Positions 17,550-26,204 of a stretch of DNA of 64,000 nucleotides are shown here, piece by piece. Under the pieces are notes generated by a model, which was given only the letters and a program-made list of their open reading frames with translations, was not told where the DNA came from and made no database searches. The position numbers and the translations under genes were made by a program. Source of the DNA: Pirellula sp. (GTDB lineage Bacteria; Planctomycetota; Planctomycetia; Pirellulales; Lacipirellulaceae). The DNA lies in assembly GCA_013822725.1 (NCBI GenBank), contig PNKX01000013.1:62001-126000 (forward strand). The letters are read 5' to 3'. Numbering within the stretch: the first letter of the stretch is position 1; each line of letters opens with the position of its first letter.

Positions 17550-19673
17550 CTACTTCAGTTTGTTGCCGGCGTCCTCGCCCTCTTCGCCCAAACCGAGCGC
17601 CGCCAACCAGCGGCGTCGCGGCTTGCCGTCCGCGTCGTTGGCGAGAATGCCTTGCGGATCGGTCTTTTGGAACTCGAACATTTTCTCCTTGAGCGCCGCT
17701 TGCTCGCGCGCGAGCTTGGCCCGTTCCAATGACACTTCTAGTTCAGCAGCCCGCAGCTTCGACTCCCATTCCGCTTGCAGCTTCGCGAGCTTCTCACGCT
17801 CAGCGACGATCGACTCGTCGGCGTCGACGGCCGCGTTGCGAACCCGCTGATCTTCCTGCTCTCCGCTGAGCACAACGGCGGCCGCTCCGTTCGCCCGCAG
17901 GTCCGTCAGTTCGCGTTCTTTCTCGGCTAACGCCCGATCAGTCGCCGCAATGGTGTTCTCAATGGTTGCCCGCTCCTTCTTGCGGACCGCGTCGCTCACG
18001 CCTTCGCATTCCTCGTCCTCGAGCATCGCCATCAGTCGCGCCCGCTGCGAAGCCCAGTCTGACCCGCCGACGGAGACCATGGAGCCGCCAGACGATTGGG
18101 CTGTCGCGAGTTGGCCGCGAATTTCGTGATTGACCTGATTCGCCTTCCGCAGATCATCGAGCGTCATCTCGAAACGATGCTGCAGGTCTTCCATCTGCTG
18201 CCGCAATCCCAAATCGTCAACTGCAGGCGCCTGCTCGGGGGCAGGCATTGATTCAAGTTCCGCCACGCGGGCGGCCAGCGAGTCCCGCTCTTGGCGAATC
18301 GCAATCAATTCCGGCGAGGGGCCGCTGTCGCTCGACGGCGTCGCAATCGCTGCTTCGCGCAGTTCGCTGTTCTCGCGTTTGAGCTTCTGCACCTCGGAAA
18401 GCGTTACGCCGAACTTGTGCTGCAGGGCGTCGAGGTCAGCCCGCGGGCAGGTCGTTTCGCGCAGCGTCGCCAGTTCAGCTTTCGTGGCGTCGAGCGTCGC
18501 CAGCACGGCGGCCCGGGAAGTCTCGGCGGCTTCGACCTCAGTTTGAAACTGTTCGAACTGACGTTCCAAGTCCGGCACCGAGGCGGCCGCCTCCTGCTCG
18601 AGCGCATCGATTTGCCCGTGGGCCGCTTCGACGGCCACTTGGAGTTCGTCGCGAGCGGCGGTCGCCTCGGCGAGTAACGACTGGAGAGACGAGACCTCGG
18701 CGTCGTCTGAGTTCAACCGCTCGCGCAGGTTAGCCGCTTCTTGCTCAGCCGCCGAGATCCGCGACGAAAGCGATTCATGCTCGGAGGCATGAGCCGCCTG
18801 CAGGGCCGTCACTTGCTCAACAAGCTTATCGTTAGCCGTTTCAAGCTTGGCAGCCTCGTCTTGAATCGATTCGGCTTGGAAGTGTGCCGCCGCCAGCGCC
18901 GCTTGTGACTCAGAGAGTTGGCGTTCCACAAGCTCAAATTCGCTTCGCGCCTTCTCGCGTTCCGCCGCGGCGAGCCGGCGCTCTTCGGCGACCGCTGCTT
19001 CGACCTGCTCCTGCGATTGGCTCGCTTGCTCAAGCTTGTCGTAGTCGGCTTGCAGCAGTTCCAAATCGTGGACGGCGGCAACCGCCCGCTCGTCGGCCGC
19101 TTGACGAGCAGCGACAGCCTCGTCGAGTTCCGCTTGGAGCTGATTCGACTGCTCGCTGGCTCGCGCCTGCAAATCGCCGATCGCCAGTCGAGCCGCGGCG
19201 ACTTGCTCGGCGACTTTTTCATTACGGCTGCGGTCGTCTTGTCGCTGCTGTTCGAGCGTCGCGAGTTGATCGCGCAGTTGGCGGATCTCGCTCTGGGCGT
19301 CGGCCAACTGCTGGGCAGCGTCGTCGCACGCAGGGCAAGGCTCCGATTGGATGGCGTCGATCTGCTTGCGGGCCAGGGAGAGTTGCTCGACGAACTTCTC
19401 GTGCTTGGCGCGATTCTCTTCAAGCTGCTCGCGCAGCGCGGCGACTTCGGCGTCGCGGCTGCCGGGGAGATGCTTCTCGATCCCTTCGGCGGCCGTCTCG
19501 AACTCCTCAGCCAGCTGGCGCACGCGGTCGCTCAGCTCGGTCTCGATCTGGGCGAGACGCTTGCGATGATCGCCAAGAGCTTGGTTCGCGCGTTCGCGCA
19601 AGGCGCGCAGCTTCTCTGCGGCTACCTGTGCACGGTCACCCGGAAAACCGGGGCGCGATTTGGCTTCTTCCAT
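17550..19673 (-). CDS. Long coiled-coil protein
   Basis: A 707-residue protein that is almost entirely heptad-rich helix (about 60-620), full of E, Q, A, L and R, with a single CPAC pair near residue 118 and no Walker motifs, signal peptide or membrane segment. It resembles the rod of SMC/myosin-like proteins without their ATPase heads. A short KKERATIENTIAATDRAL helix and a final RRRWLAALGLGEEG tail close it. A structural or scaffolding role in the cytoplasm is likely, but nothing ties it to a process. It is monocistronic, with repeats on both sides. Confidence 0.7.
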   Translation of the reverse strand: MEEAKSRPGFPGDRAQVAAEKLRALRERANQALGDHRKRLAQIETELSDRVRQLAEEFETAAEGIEKHLPGSRDAEVAALREQLEENRAKHEKFVEQLSLARKQIDAIQSEPCPACDDAAQQLADAQSEIRQLRDQLATLEQQRQDDRSRNEKVAEQVAAARLAIGDLQARASEQSNQLQAELDEAVAARQAADERAVAAVHDLELLQADYDKLEQASQSQEQVEAAVAEERRLAAAEREKARSEFELVERQLSESQAALAAAHFQAESIQDEAAKLETANDKLVEQVTALQAAHASEHESLSSRISAAEQEAANLRERLNSDDAEVSSLQSLLAEATAARDELQVAVEAAHGQIDALEQEAAASVPDLERQFEQFQTEVEAAETSRAAVLATLDATKAELATLRETTCPRADLDALQHKFGVTLSEVQKLKRENSELREAAIATPSSDSGPSPELIAIRQERDSLAARVAELESMPAPEQAPAVDDLGLRQQMEDLQHRFEMTLDDLRKANQVNHEIRGQLATAQSSGGSMVSVGGSDWASQRARLMAMLEDEECEGVSDAVRKKERATIENTIAATDRALAEKERELTDLRANGAAAVVLSGEQEDQRVRNAAVDADESIVAEREKLAKLQAEWESKLRAAELEVSLERAKLAREQAALKEKMFEFQKTDPQGILANDADGKPRRRWLAALGLGEEGEDAGNKLK

Positions 19674-19949
19674 GACGACGCCTGGCCCAACGTTGCGATT
19701 TCGATGGAGTCTGTCTGTGTCGTCGCGCAGCGCGACTTCGGCCGAAGTCCCGGGAGCGCGAAGTGAGGTTATTCCAACGGTATATAGGCCGCAGGAAGGG
19801 GCGAGTCAAAGCGACAGGCAGGCGTTACGCGGAATGGTCCAGTTATGACGAGAATGAGGCCGGAGCAGCTGAATTTACGGACGTGCGCACGCTCATTCTG
19901 GGAGTAACCGCCACTGAGTTGCGCTGAGGCTCGGTCCATTGAATTTTTT

Positions 19950-20037
19950 GACAGGATGACAGGATTTCGCGGATCGACAGGATGGAGGAACTCTTCAAAA
20001 TCCATCCTGTAAATCCGTGGAATCCTGTGATCCTGTC
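19950..20037. repeat. ACAGGAT-type long inverted repeat
   Basis: Within the 387-nt gap 19674-20060 lies an imperfect 88-nt inverted repeat built of ACAGGAT units: GACAGGATGACAGGAT on the left pairs with ATCCTGTGATCCTGTC on the right. Such sequences are dispersed in many environmental bacterial genomes. The rest of the gap shows no gene; 19674-19850 should carry the promoter of the coiled-coil gene. Confidence 0.75.
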
Positions 20038-20060
20038 CAGTCTTCAATCGACTCAAATAA

Positions 20061-21023
20061 TCACCGGTCGAGAACCGCCGGGTTGACGATGTTTTCGGGG
20101 CGTTCGCCACGGAGAAAGGCCACGACTTGGCGCCCAACGCGAGTGCGAAGTTCCTCGGTCGCCTGGCTCGAATAGAACGCTACATGGGGCGTGACGATCA
20201 CGCGAGGGTCGTTGTACGGCGGCTGCGAAAGATCGGGCGGCTCGGGCGTTTGCACGTCGAGGGCGGCCCCGGCAATGACGCCCTGATCTAGGGCTTCAAC
20301 CAGCGCCGCATGATCGACCAACCCGCCACGGGCCGTGTTGATGAGGTAAGCGGTTGGCTTCATCATCCGCAGCGTCTCGCGGTTGATGAGGTGCTTCGTT
20401 TCGGGCGTGAGTGGCGCCTGCACCGAGACATAATCGCTCTGGGCGAGGAGGTCGTGCAGATGGAGCCAATCGACGCCATCGTGAGCCGTCCTGGAACGGT
20501 TCGTGCCGACGACCCTCATGCCGACGCCGCGGGCCAAACGGGCGAGAATCTTACCGATTTGCCCCAGGCCGATAATACCGAGCGTCTTTCCGCTGATTCG
20601 CTCAGCCGGGAGGCCCGCGACGAGATCATACTGGCCATTCTTCGCGGCCAGATGATACCCCGCGATGCCACGACCCAGAGCGTAGATCAGGCCGATCGTG
20701 TGCTCGGCGACTTCGTTGATGCAGTAGTCGGGGACGTTGGTGACGATGATCCCGCGCTCGGTCGCTCGCGGCACGTGGATGTTGTCGAGTCCGATCCCCG
20801 TGCGGGCGATATGGCGACAGCGGTCGGCGGCGTCGATCACCCGCGCCGTCACCGGGGCCCAGCAGGTGAGGATGACGTCCATCCCCGGGGCGAGCCGCGC
20901 CTGCGTCTGCTCAGTGTTGTCGGGCGAGACAATCAGTTCGCAATCAACCTCGGCGAGGAGTTGGCGCTCGATCTCGACGTCGGCCCAAGGATAGTCGGTA
21001 TAAAGTGCGCGGTAGGTCGGCAT
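20061..21023 (-). CDS. D-isomer-specific 2-hydroxyacid dehydrogenase
   Basis: A 320-residue NAD(P)-dependent oxidoreductase of the D-lactate/phosphoglycerate dehydrogenase superfamily. The Rossmann loop is GIIGLGQIGKILARLA. The catalytic Arg is in INTARGGLVDHAAL, the Glu in TPEPPDL, and the His in VTPHVAFYSS. The lack of a C-terminal ACT domain argues against SerA, and the C-terminal sequence (ELRTRVGRQVVAFLRGE) resembles the CtBP-like branch. The substrate is unknown. ATG 21023 opens a typical N-terminal strand. It is 57 nt from the acyl-CoA ligase stop on the same strand, with a small palindrome between. Confidence 0.9.
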   Translation of the reverse strand: MPTYRALYTDYPWADVEIERQLLAEVDCELIVSPDNTEQTQARLAPGMDVILTCWAPVTARVIDAADRCRHIARTGIGLDNIHVPRATERGIIVTNVPDYCINEVAEHTIGLIYALGRGIAGYHLAAKNGQYDLVAGLPAERISGKTLGIIGLGQIGKILARLARGVGMRVVGTNRSRTAHDGVDWLHLHDLLAQSDYVSVQAPLTPETKHLINRETLRMMKPTAYLINTARGGLVDHAALVEALDQGVIAGAALDVQTPEPPDLSQPPYNDPRVIVTPHVAFYSSQATEELRTRVGRQVVAFLRGERPENIVNPAVLDR

Positions 21024-21069
21024 GGCAGGAGTCAGGAGTCAAAATAGCGTAGTCAATTCTTCGGCGCGA

Positions 21070-21091
21070 GCCGCGGGGTTCATCCCCGCGG
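21070..21091. repeat. CCGCGGGG palindrome
   Basis: GCCGCGGGG-TTCAT-CCCCGCGG, nearly identical to the one at 15754, lies between the dehydrogenase start and the acyl-CoA ligase stop. It could weaken or end readthrough. Confidence 0.7.
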
Positions 21092-22735
21092 TACGCCACC
21101 ATACATTCTCTCAATCTCACCCGAAAATATCCCCTCAATCATCCGCCGACAAAGACTCAACTTCGGCGTCATCTCGCCCGCTTCCACCGAGAACCCGCGT
21201 CCCAGGAGCACGAACGGGCCAACCTGCTCGAAACTCGCGGCGGCCGCCAGACAACGGTCGATTTCCTGCCGGTAGAGGGCGATGATCTTCGGATGGGTGA
21301 GGGCACGCCGCCGCGACCAGACGAGCAGCCGGCGACGGCGAATCTCTTGCCGCAGAAGGTCCGGATTGGGAACGATCAGCGCCGCCAGGCAGTTGCGGCC
21401 GTCGCCCACGACGCAGCATTGCTCGATCCACGGCGAACCCGTGAGCAACTGCTCGACCTGCGTCGGCGCCACTTTGTTGCCCGTCGCCAGAACAATCATT
21501 TCCTTCTTGCGGCCGACGATCCGAAGATTGCCGCCGTCGGACCATGCCGCTAAATCGCCGGTATGCAGCCAACCAGCTTGGATCGCCGCGGCCGTGGCCG
21601 CGTTGTCGTGCCAGTAGCCCTGCATGACGTTGGGGCCGCGAACCAGCAGTTCGCCGTCGGCGGCCAGTTGGACTTCGAGATTCGGCAGCGGCCGGCCCAC
21701 AGTTCCCGCCGCGTAGTTTTCGAAGGTCGACGCAGTCACAACCGGCGCCGCTTCGGTGAGTCCGTAGCCGCACAAGATCGGCAAGTCCCTCTCGGCGAAG
21801 AACTGCTCGACCTCCGGCGCGATCCCCGCCCCGCCGCAGTAGCAACGTTTCACCGCGCCTCCGAACGCCTGCCGCAGCGTCGCGGCGTCGGCCGGTTGGT
21901 CGCGGTTGCGGAGCGAGTCGGCGATCTTCTGATAGAAGTAGGGGACGGCGTTGATGACGGTCGGCTGGGCAAGTTGGCAGTCGCGCAGGATCGTGTCGCG
22001 AGACTCGGCCAGCACCAGCTGCGTGCCGCGGTAGATCCAACTGTAGAGGCCGCAAGTGCGGGCGTAGATGTGCGACAGCGGGAGGAAGCAAAGCCGAATC
22101 TCGTCGGCAATCGCAGCGACGGCGTCGGTCACGCCGACGGCATTGGCGACGAGGTTTCGCTGAGTCAGCATCACGCCGCGCGGCGCGCCGGTGGTGCCGC
22201 TGGTGTAGAGGATCGTGGCGAGGGTATTGGGAGTGGAGGGTGAAGCGTTTGCTGCGCTGGAGGCGTCGGGAATCCCTCCCCTAGCCCCTCCCTGCGAGGG
22301 AGGGGGATTGAAGAGATCGGTGTGCGTTGCGATCTCTAACTCGCCAGTAACGCTCTCTCGCAAGCGAGTGGCGGTCTCCTCGCAATCCACCAGCAGCAAC
22401 CGGGCCCCAGCGTGTCCTATCTGCTCAGCCGCTTGTTTTGGCGCCAAGGCTGCGTGGAGCGGCACATGGACCGCCCCGATCTGCTGGATCGCCAAATCGG
22501 CGATGATCCAGTCCTCACAGTTCGGGCTGAGCTGTGCCACCCGGTCGCCCGGCTTCACGCCGCGGGCGATCAGCGCCTCCGCCGCCTTGGCCACTTGGCC
22601 CCCCAGCTCGTTCCAGGAACGCCAAACGAGCGTCCCCTGAGTGATCACGCCCAGGGCCGGCCGATCGCCCTGGCGGGCCACGGTGGTGGCCAGCAGGGCT
22701 GGGATCGTCAAGCTTTCGAGTTCCGCCGGGCTCAT
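21080..22735 (-). CDS. AMP-dependent acyl-CoA synthetase/ligase
   Basis: A 551-residue adenylate-forming enzyme that would activate a fatty acid to acyl-AMP and acyl-CoA. The core motifs are LYTSGTTGAPRGVMLTQRN (P-loop, A3), CGYGLTEAAPV (A5), LHTGDLAAW (A7) and GRKKEMIVLATGNKVAPTQVE (A8 and hinge), with layout like long-chain FACS enzymes. The start at 22735 is chosen because family homology begins soon after. Upstream of the P-loop the protein carries an odd Pro/Gly/Ser segment (NPPPSQGGARGGIP and a Ser/Ala linker). It is encoded by a REP-like palindrome at 22271-22310 that keeps the frame open. The usual C-terminal lysine-containing end (MTPKLSLCRR) is present in shortened form. Confidence 0.9.
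   Translation of the reverse strand: MSPAELESLTIPALLATTVARQGDRPALGVITQGTLVWRSWNELGGQVAKAAEALIARGVKPGDRVAQLSPNCEDWIIADLAIQQIGAVHVPLHAALAPKQAAEQIGHAGARLLLVDCEETATRLRESVTGELEIATHTDLFNPPPSQGGARGGIPDASSAANASPSTPNTLATILYTSGTTGAPRGVMLTQRNLVANAVGVTDAVAAIADEIRLCFLPLSHIYARTCGLYSWIYRGTQLVLAESRDTILRDCQLAQPTVINAVPYFYQKIADSLRNRDQPADAATLRQAFGGAVKRCYCGGAGIAPEVEQFFAERDLPILCGYGLTEAAPVVTASTFENYAAGTVGRPLPNLEVQLAADGELLVRGPNVMQGYWHDNAATAAAIQAGWLHTGDLAAWSDGGNLRIVGRKKEMIVLATGNKVAPTQVEQLLTGSPWIEQCCVVGDGRNCLAALIVPNPDLLRQEIRRRRLLVWSRRRALTHPKIIALYRQEIDRCLAAAASFEQVGPFVLLGRGFSVEAGEMTPKLSLCRRMIEGIFSGEIERMYGGVPRG
22271..22310. repeat. REP-like palindrome inside a coding sequence
   Basis: CCCCTCCCTGCGAGGGAGGGG (arms around 22285-22305) with outer AATCCC and GGGATT-type ends lies in frame in the acyl-CoA ligase gene. 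A related GA-rich palindrome pair is at 36054-36149. Confidence 0.8.
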
Positions 22736-22956
22736 GGGCCTTATTGTCGCTATAACAGGGCCTCGCCGTCGAGGCGCCAAAGGCGCCGGCGAGGTCTGGT
22801 CGTTGTCTGGACGCCGGGCGGCTCGGATACTGGAAATGGCGAAATTATTGGCCGGCGTGGCGTAGGGTTGTGCGGGAACCTGGTGCGGGGCGATCGCTCC
22901 GCTGGCGCGTCGCGGCTAACGCCGCTCTGACATACTCAACGTTGATTCATCATCAC

Positions 22957-24357
22957 ATGACGCCCGATAGCCAGCCTGGTCCCAAGCCGCCGACGAATCG
23001 CAGCCGCCCCAGCGCAGCTGCGGCGCCGGCCACGTCGATCAAGCGCCGGGCGCGGAAGTTGCTTCGCGCGAAACAGAAGCTTGGCAAGTACGTCATCGAG
23101 CGCAAGCTCGGCGAAGGGGGCTTCGCCACCGTCTATCAGGCGAAGGATGAAATCGAGGGGATCCGCGTCGCGCTGAAGATACCGTACGCCCACCTGCTCA
23201 CCGGCTCCGCGCTCGAGGACTTCCGCCGCGAAGTTCGGATGGTCGCGCAACTGGAGCACCCGAATATCTTGCCGCTGAAGACGGCGCAGTTCATCAACGA
23301 GTATTTCGTCATCGTCAGTTCGCTGGGGATCGAAACGCTCGACGATCGGATCAGCCGACGGCTGTCGATCGACACGGCACTCGACTTCGCGCGGCAGATG
23401 CTCGCCTCGGTGGCGTACGCCCATACGCAGCAGATCATTCATTGCGACATCAAGCCTGATAACTTTATTCTGTTCGAAGACAACCGGTTACGGCTCACTG
23501 ACTTCGGCGTCGCCAAGGTCGCCCAGCGGACGCTGCGCGCGTCGGGCGCCGGGACGCTCGGCTACATGGCGCCGGAACAGGCGATGGGTCGCCCTTCGTT
23601 CCGCAGCGACGTCTTCGCACTTGGTTTGGTCCTCTACCGGATGTTTGCCGGACGGTTGCCGGAATATCCGTTCGAGTGGCCGCCGCCGGGGTATCGCGAA
23701 CTGCAACGCAAGATCCATCCTGCGCTGATCGAACTGATGCGGAAGGCGATGGAACTCGCCCCGCAAAAGCGGTTCGCCGACGCCGAGGCGATGCTCGCGG
23801 CCTATTCGCGGATCAAGTCGCCCAAGGGCGGCCGCACCGCGGCGAAGCGCGGGACGAAAAGCTCTCGCCGCAGCGCTGACTGGAAGACGATTCAACGCCG
23901 GCAGTTTCAACAGGAATTCGGCAAGGTCCTCGACGCGAAGCATCAGTGCCAAGCGTGCAACGGCCCCGTTTCCGAGCCGATGCAATGCTGCCCGTGGTGC
24001 GGCAAGACGCGGCTCGCTCACGAAGGGCCGACCGACTTCCCGCAGCAATGCCCCCGCTGCTGCCGCGGGATGAAGCTCGACTGGGAGTATTGCCCCTGGT
24101 GCTACGGCCCCGGGTTCGAACCGTCGTCAACGCGTAAGTACACCGACAAACGCTACACCGGCCGGTGCCAGAACGCCAAGTGCACCCGCAAGGTGCTGAT
24201 GCCGTTCATGCGCTACTGCTGCTGGTGCCACCGGAAAGTTCGGAAGAAGTGGAAGATCCCGGAATCGAATCGGACCTGCGGCCACTGCGGTTGGGGGGTC
24301 GTTCCGGGCTACTGGAGCCACTGTCCTTGGTGCTGCAAGCGGCTCGGCGGACAATAA
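22957..24357 (+). CDS. Serine/threonine protein kinase with four C-terminal zinc ribbons
   Basis: A 466-residue Hanks-type kinase without a membrane segment. Residues 44-290 are the kinase domain: glycine loop LGEGGFATVY (51-60), K74, catalytic segment IHCDIKPDN with D164 and K166 (HCD in place of HRD), DFG at 182-184 and APE at 205-207. Residues 331-459 hold four repeats of a C-x2-C ... C-x2-C zinc-binding unit, each ending in a CPWC or similar (C331/C334-C345/C348, C365/C368-C379/C382, C404/C409 with CCWC 421-424, C441/C444-C456/C459). The start at 22957 avoids a tail overlapping the divergent gene. The next gene is a PP2C phosphatase. Confidence 0.9.
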   Translation: MTPDSQPGPKPPTNRSRPSAAAAPATSIKRRARKLLRAKQKLGKYVIERKLGEGGFATVYQAKDEIEGIRVALKIPYAHLLTGSALEDFRREVRMVAQLEHPNILPLKTAQFINEYFVIVSSLGIETLDDRISRRLSIDTALDFARQMLASVAYAHTQQIIHCDIKPDNFILFEDNRLRLTDFGVAKVAQRTLRASGAGTLGYMAPEQAMGRPSFRSDVFALGLVLYRMFAGRLPEYPFEWPPPGYRELQRKIHPALIELMRKAMELAPQKRFADAEAMLAAYSRIKSPKGGRTAAKRGTKSSRRSADWKTIQRRQFQQEFGKVLDAKHQCQACNGPVSEPMQCCPWCGKTRLAHEGPTDFPQQCPRCCRGMKLDWEYCPWCYGPGFEPSSTRKYTDKRYTGRCQNAKCTRKVLMPFMRYCCWCHRKVRKKWKIPESNRTCGHCGWGVVPGYWSHCPWCCKRLGGQ

Positions 24358-24471
24358 GCGCCGGTTGTGACGGCGCAAGCTGCCCAACTTTAGAAAAAAT
24401 CTCGCTCCTGCCGATTAGGCAAAGACTAAACGATACGCCAAGTTTTCGGCGCGCTGGAACAAGCGACCACG

Positions 24472-25311
24472 ATGGACTGCCAGCAACTCACTACCTGTGA
24501 ATCGCGGGTCTACCTGAACGTCGACATGCTCGAACCCGAAGTGTTCGAGCTGGCGGGCGGGTCGGTGGCGGTGTTGTCGGCGCGTAAGCCGGAGAAGACG
24601 TCGGCCAACCAAGACGCCGCGGCAGTCGTCGCGGCGGGCGAGAACGCCGCGGTGCTGATCGTTGCCGACGGTTGCGGCGGCATGGCCAACGGCGAGCAGG
24701 CGGCGCGGATCGCGATCGATTGCCTGACGAACCACATCGCGACGGCGGCGGCCGCGGGCGAACCGCTCCGCACGGCGATCCTCGACGGCATCGAAGAAGC
24801 TAATCGCCAGATCATCGAATTGAAAAACGGCGCCGGCGCGACGCTCGCCGTCGTGCAACTCGAAAACGGCGAAGTCCGCCCTTACCACATTGGCGACGCC
24901 CAAATCGTGATGGTCGGCGGCCGCGGCAAGGTGAAGCTGCTCACCACGTCCCACTCGCCAGTCGGCTACGCCATGGAAGCGGGGATGCTGGAAGAGCAGG
25001 AAGCGCTCGATCACGAAGAACGGCATCTCGTCTCGAACTACCTCGGCTCCGAAACGATGCACGTCGAAGTCGGCAGCGTCCGGAGCGTCTCGACCCATGA
25101 CGGGCTGCTCGTGGCGAGTGACGGCGTGCTCGACAACCTGCTGATGGACGAGATCACCGGGTTCCTCAAGAACGGCACGGCGGCGACGGCGGCCTCGAAG
25201 ATCGCCGGGGTCGCGATGCAGCGGATGCAGACGGCGCTTGAGGGGCAGCCGCACAAGCCGGATGATCTGACGCTGATTGTCTTCAGCCAGCGCGGTAAGC
25301 GTGCGAAGTAG
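24472..25311 (+). CDS. PP2C-family protein phosphatase
   Basis: A 279-residue metal-dependent Ser/Thr phosphatase. Metal-binding and active-site motifs are N46-Q-D48 (SANQDAAAVV), VADGCGGM at 65-71 (DGCGG instead of the usual DGMGG), HIGDAQIVMV, LLVASDGVLDN and the terminal DDLTLIVFSQ. It is shorter than eukaryotic PP2C, as is common for bacterial members, and has no membrane segment. It follows the kinase by 114 nt on the same strand, so it is probably the enzyme that reverses that kinase's phosphorylation. Confidence 0.9.
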   Translation: MDCQQLTTCESRVYLNVDMLEPEVFELAGGSVAVLSARKPEKTSANQDAAAVVAAGENAAVLIVADGCGGMANGEQAARIAIDCLTNHIATAAAAGEPLRTAILDGIEEANRQIIELKNGAGATLAVVQLENGEVRPYHIGDAQIVMVGGRGKVKLLTTSHSPVGYAMEAGMLEEQEALDHEERHLVSNYLGSETMHVEVGSVRSVSTHDGLLVASDGVLDNLLMDEITGFLKNGTAATAASKIAGVAMQRMQTALEGQPHKPDDLTLIVFSQRGKRAK

Positions 25312-25323
25312 CGCTGCATTGGC

Positions 25324-25407
25324 AGCCCCTGGCTCCGCCAGGGGGTCGGTCACCATTCCGGTTGGCGCCGTCTAGCGATTGGCTACCCCCCGGCAGAGCC
25401 GCGGGCT
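25324..25407. repeat. REPIN-like inverted pair of hairpins
   Basis: An 84-nt element starting 13 bases after the phosphatase stop. The left hairpin is CCCCTGGCTCCGCCAGGGG and the right is a partly diverged CCCCCGGCAGAGCCGCGGG. Its inner spacer closely matches that of the 17459 element (GGTCGGTCAC), which marks recent common origin. Confidence 0.85.
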
Positions 25408-25459
25408 GCAGCGCGAAAAACGCCTGATTTTTGCTTGTCTGCCAAGAGCGCCAAGTGTG

Positions 25460-25491
25460 CCATGTCTGCCAATAGTATTTGGCAGACATGG
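25460..25491. repeat. Perfect 13-bp inverted repeat
   Basis: CCATGTCTGCCAA and TTGGCAGACATGG flank a 6-nt loop. It stands in the 380-nt non-coding stretch 25312-25691, between a REPIN-like element and a terminator. No gene start is near, so it is more likely a structured RNA end or a repeat than an operator. Confidence 0.7.
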
Positions 25492-25650
25492 GACAAAACG
25501 GACAACACTTTGTGCAAAGCGCCCTTCGGTTGCGCGGTCGACGCCAATCCGCTAACGTCGGCGGCTGCGTTGAAGGTTGAATTGCCAAAGAGCAGAAAGA
25601 TACGCCCGTACACTATCAAGTTTGGTGGCCAATTTCTAGATGTGACGCAG

Positions 25651-25681
25651 AAAAATGCCCCCGGTTTGAAGAACCGGGGGC
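25651..25681 (-). terminator. Rho-independent terminator of the ABC/DUF3299 gene set
   Basis: Read on the - strand, a 10-bp GC-rich stem (GCCCCCGGTT/AACCGGGGGC) is followed directly by ATTTTTC. It lies 10 nt past the stop of the last gene (25692), in the right direction to end the six-gene unit. Confidence 0.75.
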
Positions 25682-25691
25682 TAAAGGGGTC

Positions 25692-26180
25692 TTATTTTTT
25701 GGCGGCTGCTTTGGGCGGGGGGACGGCGTAGAAGACGAGGTTCGCGATGCGCCATTTGCCGTCGGATTTCATCAGGGTGAAGTGGTCGTAGCCGTACTCG
25801 AGGCGGTCGCCGTCGACGAGCTTCCAGTAGACCAGCGCGTGGGCCAGGTCGGCGTCGAAGCGGATCTTCATCGACTCGGCCGTTTCAGACAGGCGGTTCT
25901 TTGAAGCGCGGTGGGCTTGCTGTTGGCTCTGCAGGAAGGGGCCCAGCGGCATCGTGATCAGACCGCGCTGCGGGTCGATCATCTGAATCGCCGCCTGCGG
26001 CATGAAGCATTGGCCGTAACGCATCAGATCCTGGTTCGACCAGCTGGCGAAGTAGCGATCGAGGATCTCGCGAACTTCTTTTTCCTGCGGATCGGCGGCG
26101 GGCTTGGCGGTCGGCTCCGCGGCGTAGGCGACGGCGGCGAGAGAGAGCGCGGCGAGAAAGAGGAGGGCGTTGCGCGGCAT
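25692..26180 (-). CDS. Secreted NTF2-like protein
   Basis: A 162-residue protein with a clear signal peptide (MPRNALLFLAALSLAAVAYA, cut after AYA). It then has an NTF2/SnoaL-type cone fold: helix EVREILDRYFASWSNQDLMRY, FMPQAAIQMID, a long middle loop, and the strand pair ALVYWKLVDGD ... HFTLMKSDGKWRIANLVFYA. The final strands with GKWRI are typical of SnoaL-like proteins, which often bind small ligands and have no fixed enzymatic role. It is the last gene of a - strand set with an ABC transporter and two DUF3299 proteins, so it may be a periplasmic accessory. Confidence 0.75.
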   Translation of the reverse strand: MPRNALLFLAALSLAAVAYAAEPTAKPAADPQEKEVREILDRYFASWSNQDLMRYGQCFMPQAAIQMIDPQRGLITMPLGPFLQSQQQAHRASKNRLSETAESMKIRFDADLAHALVYWKLVDGDRLEYGYDHFTLMKSDGKWRIANLVFYAVPPPKAAAKK

Positions 26181-26204
26181 GGGGTTGCTCGGGGTTGGTC
26201 TTTT

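Noticed and set aside
24105..24125. GGTTCGAAC-like T-loop of a tRNA
   Set aside because: It lies inside the kinase zinc-ribbon coding region and no acceptor, D or anticodon stems can be drawn around it.
25440..25500. Sigma-54 promoter (TGGCAC near the 13-bp palindrome)
   Set aside because: The GC element at the right spacing is missing on both strands and no gene start follows.
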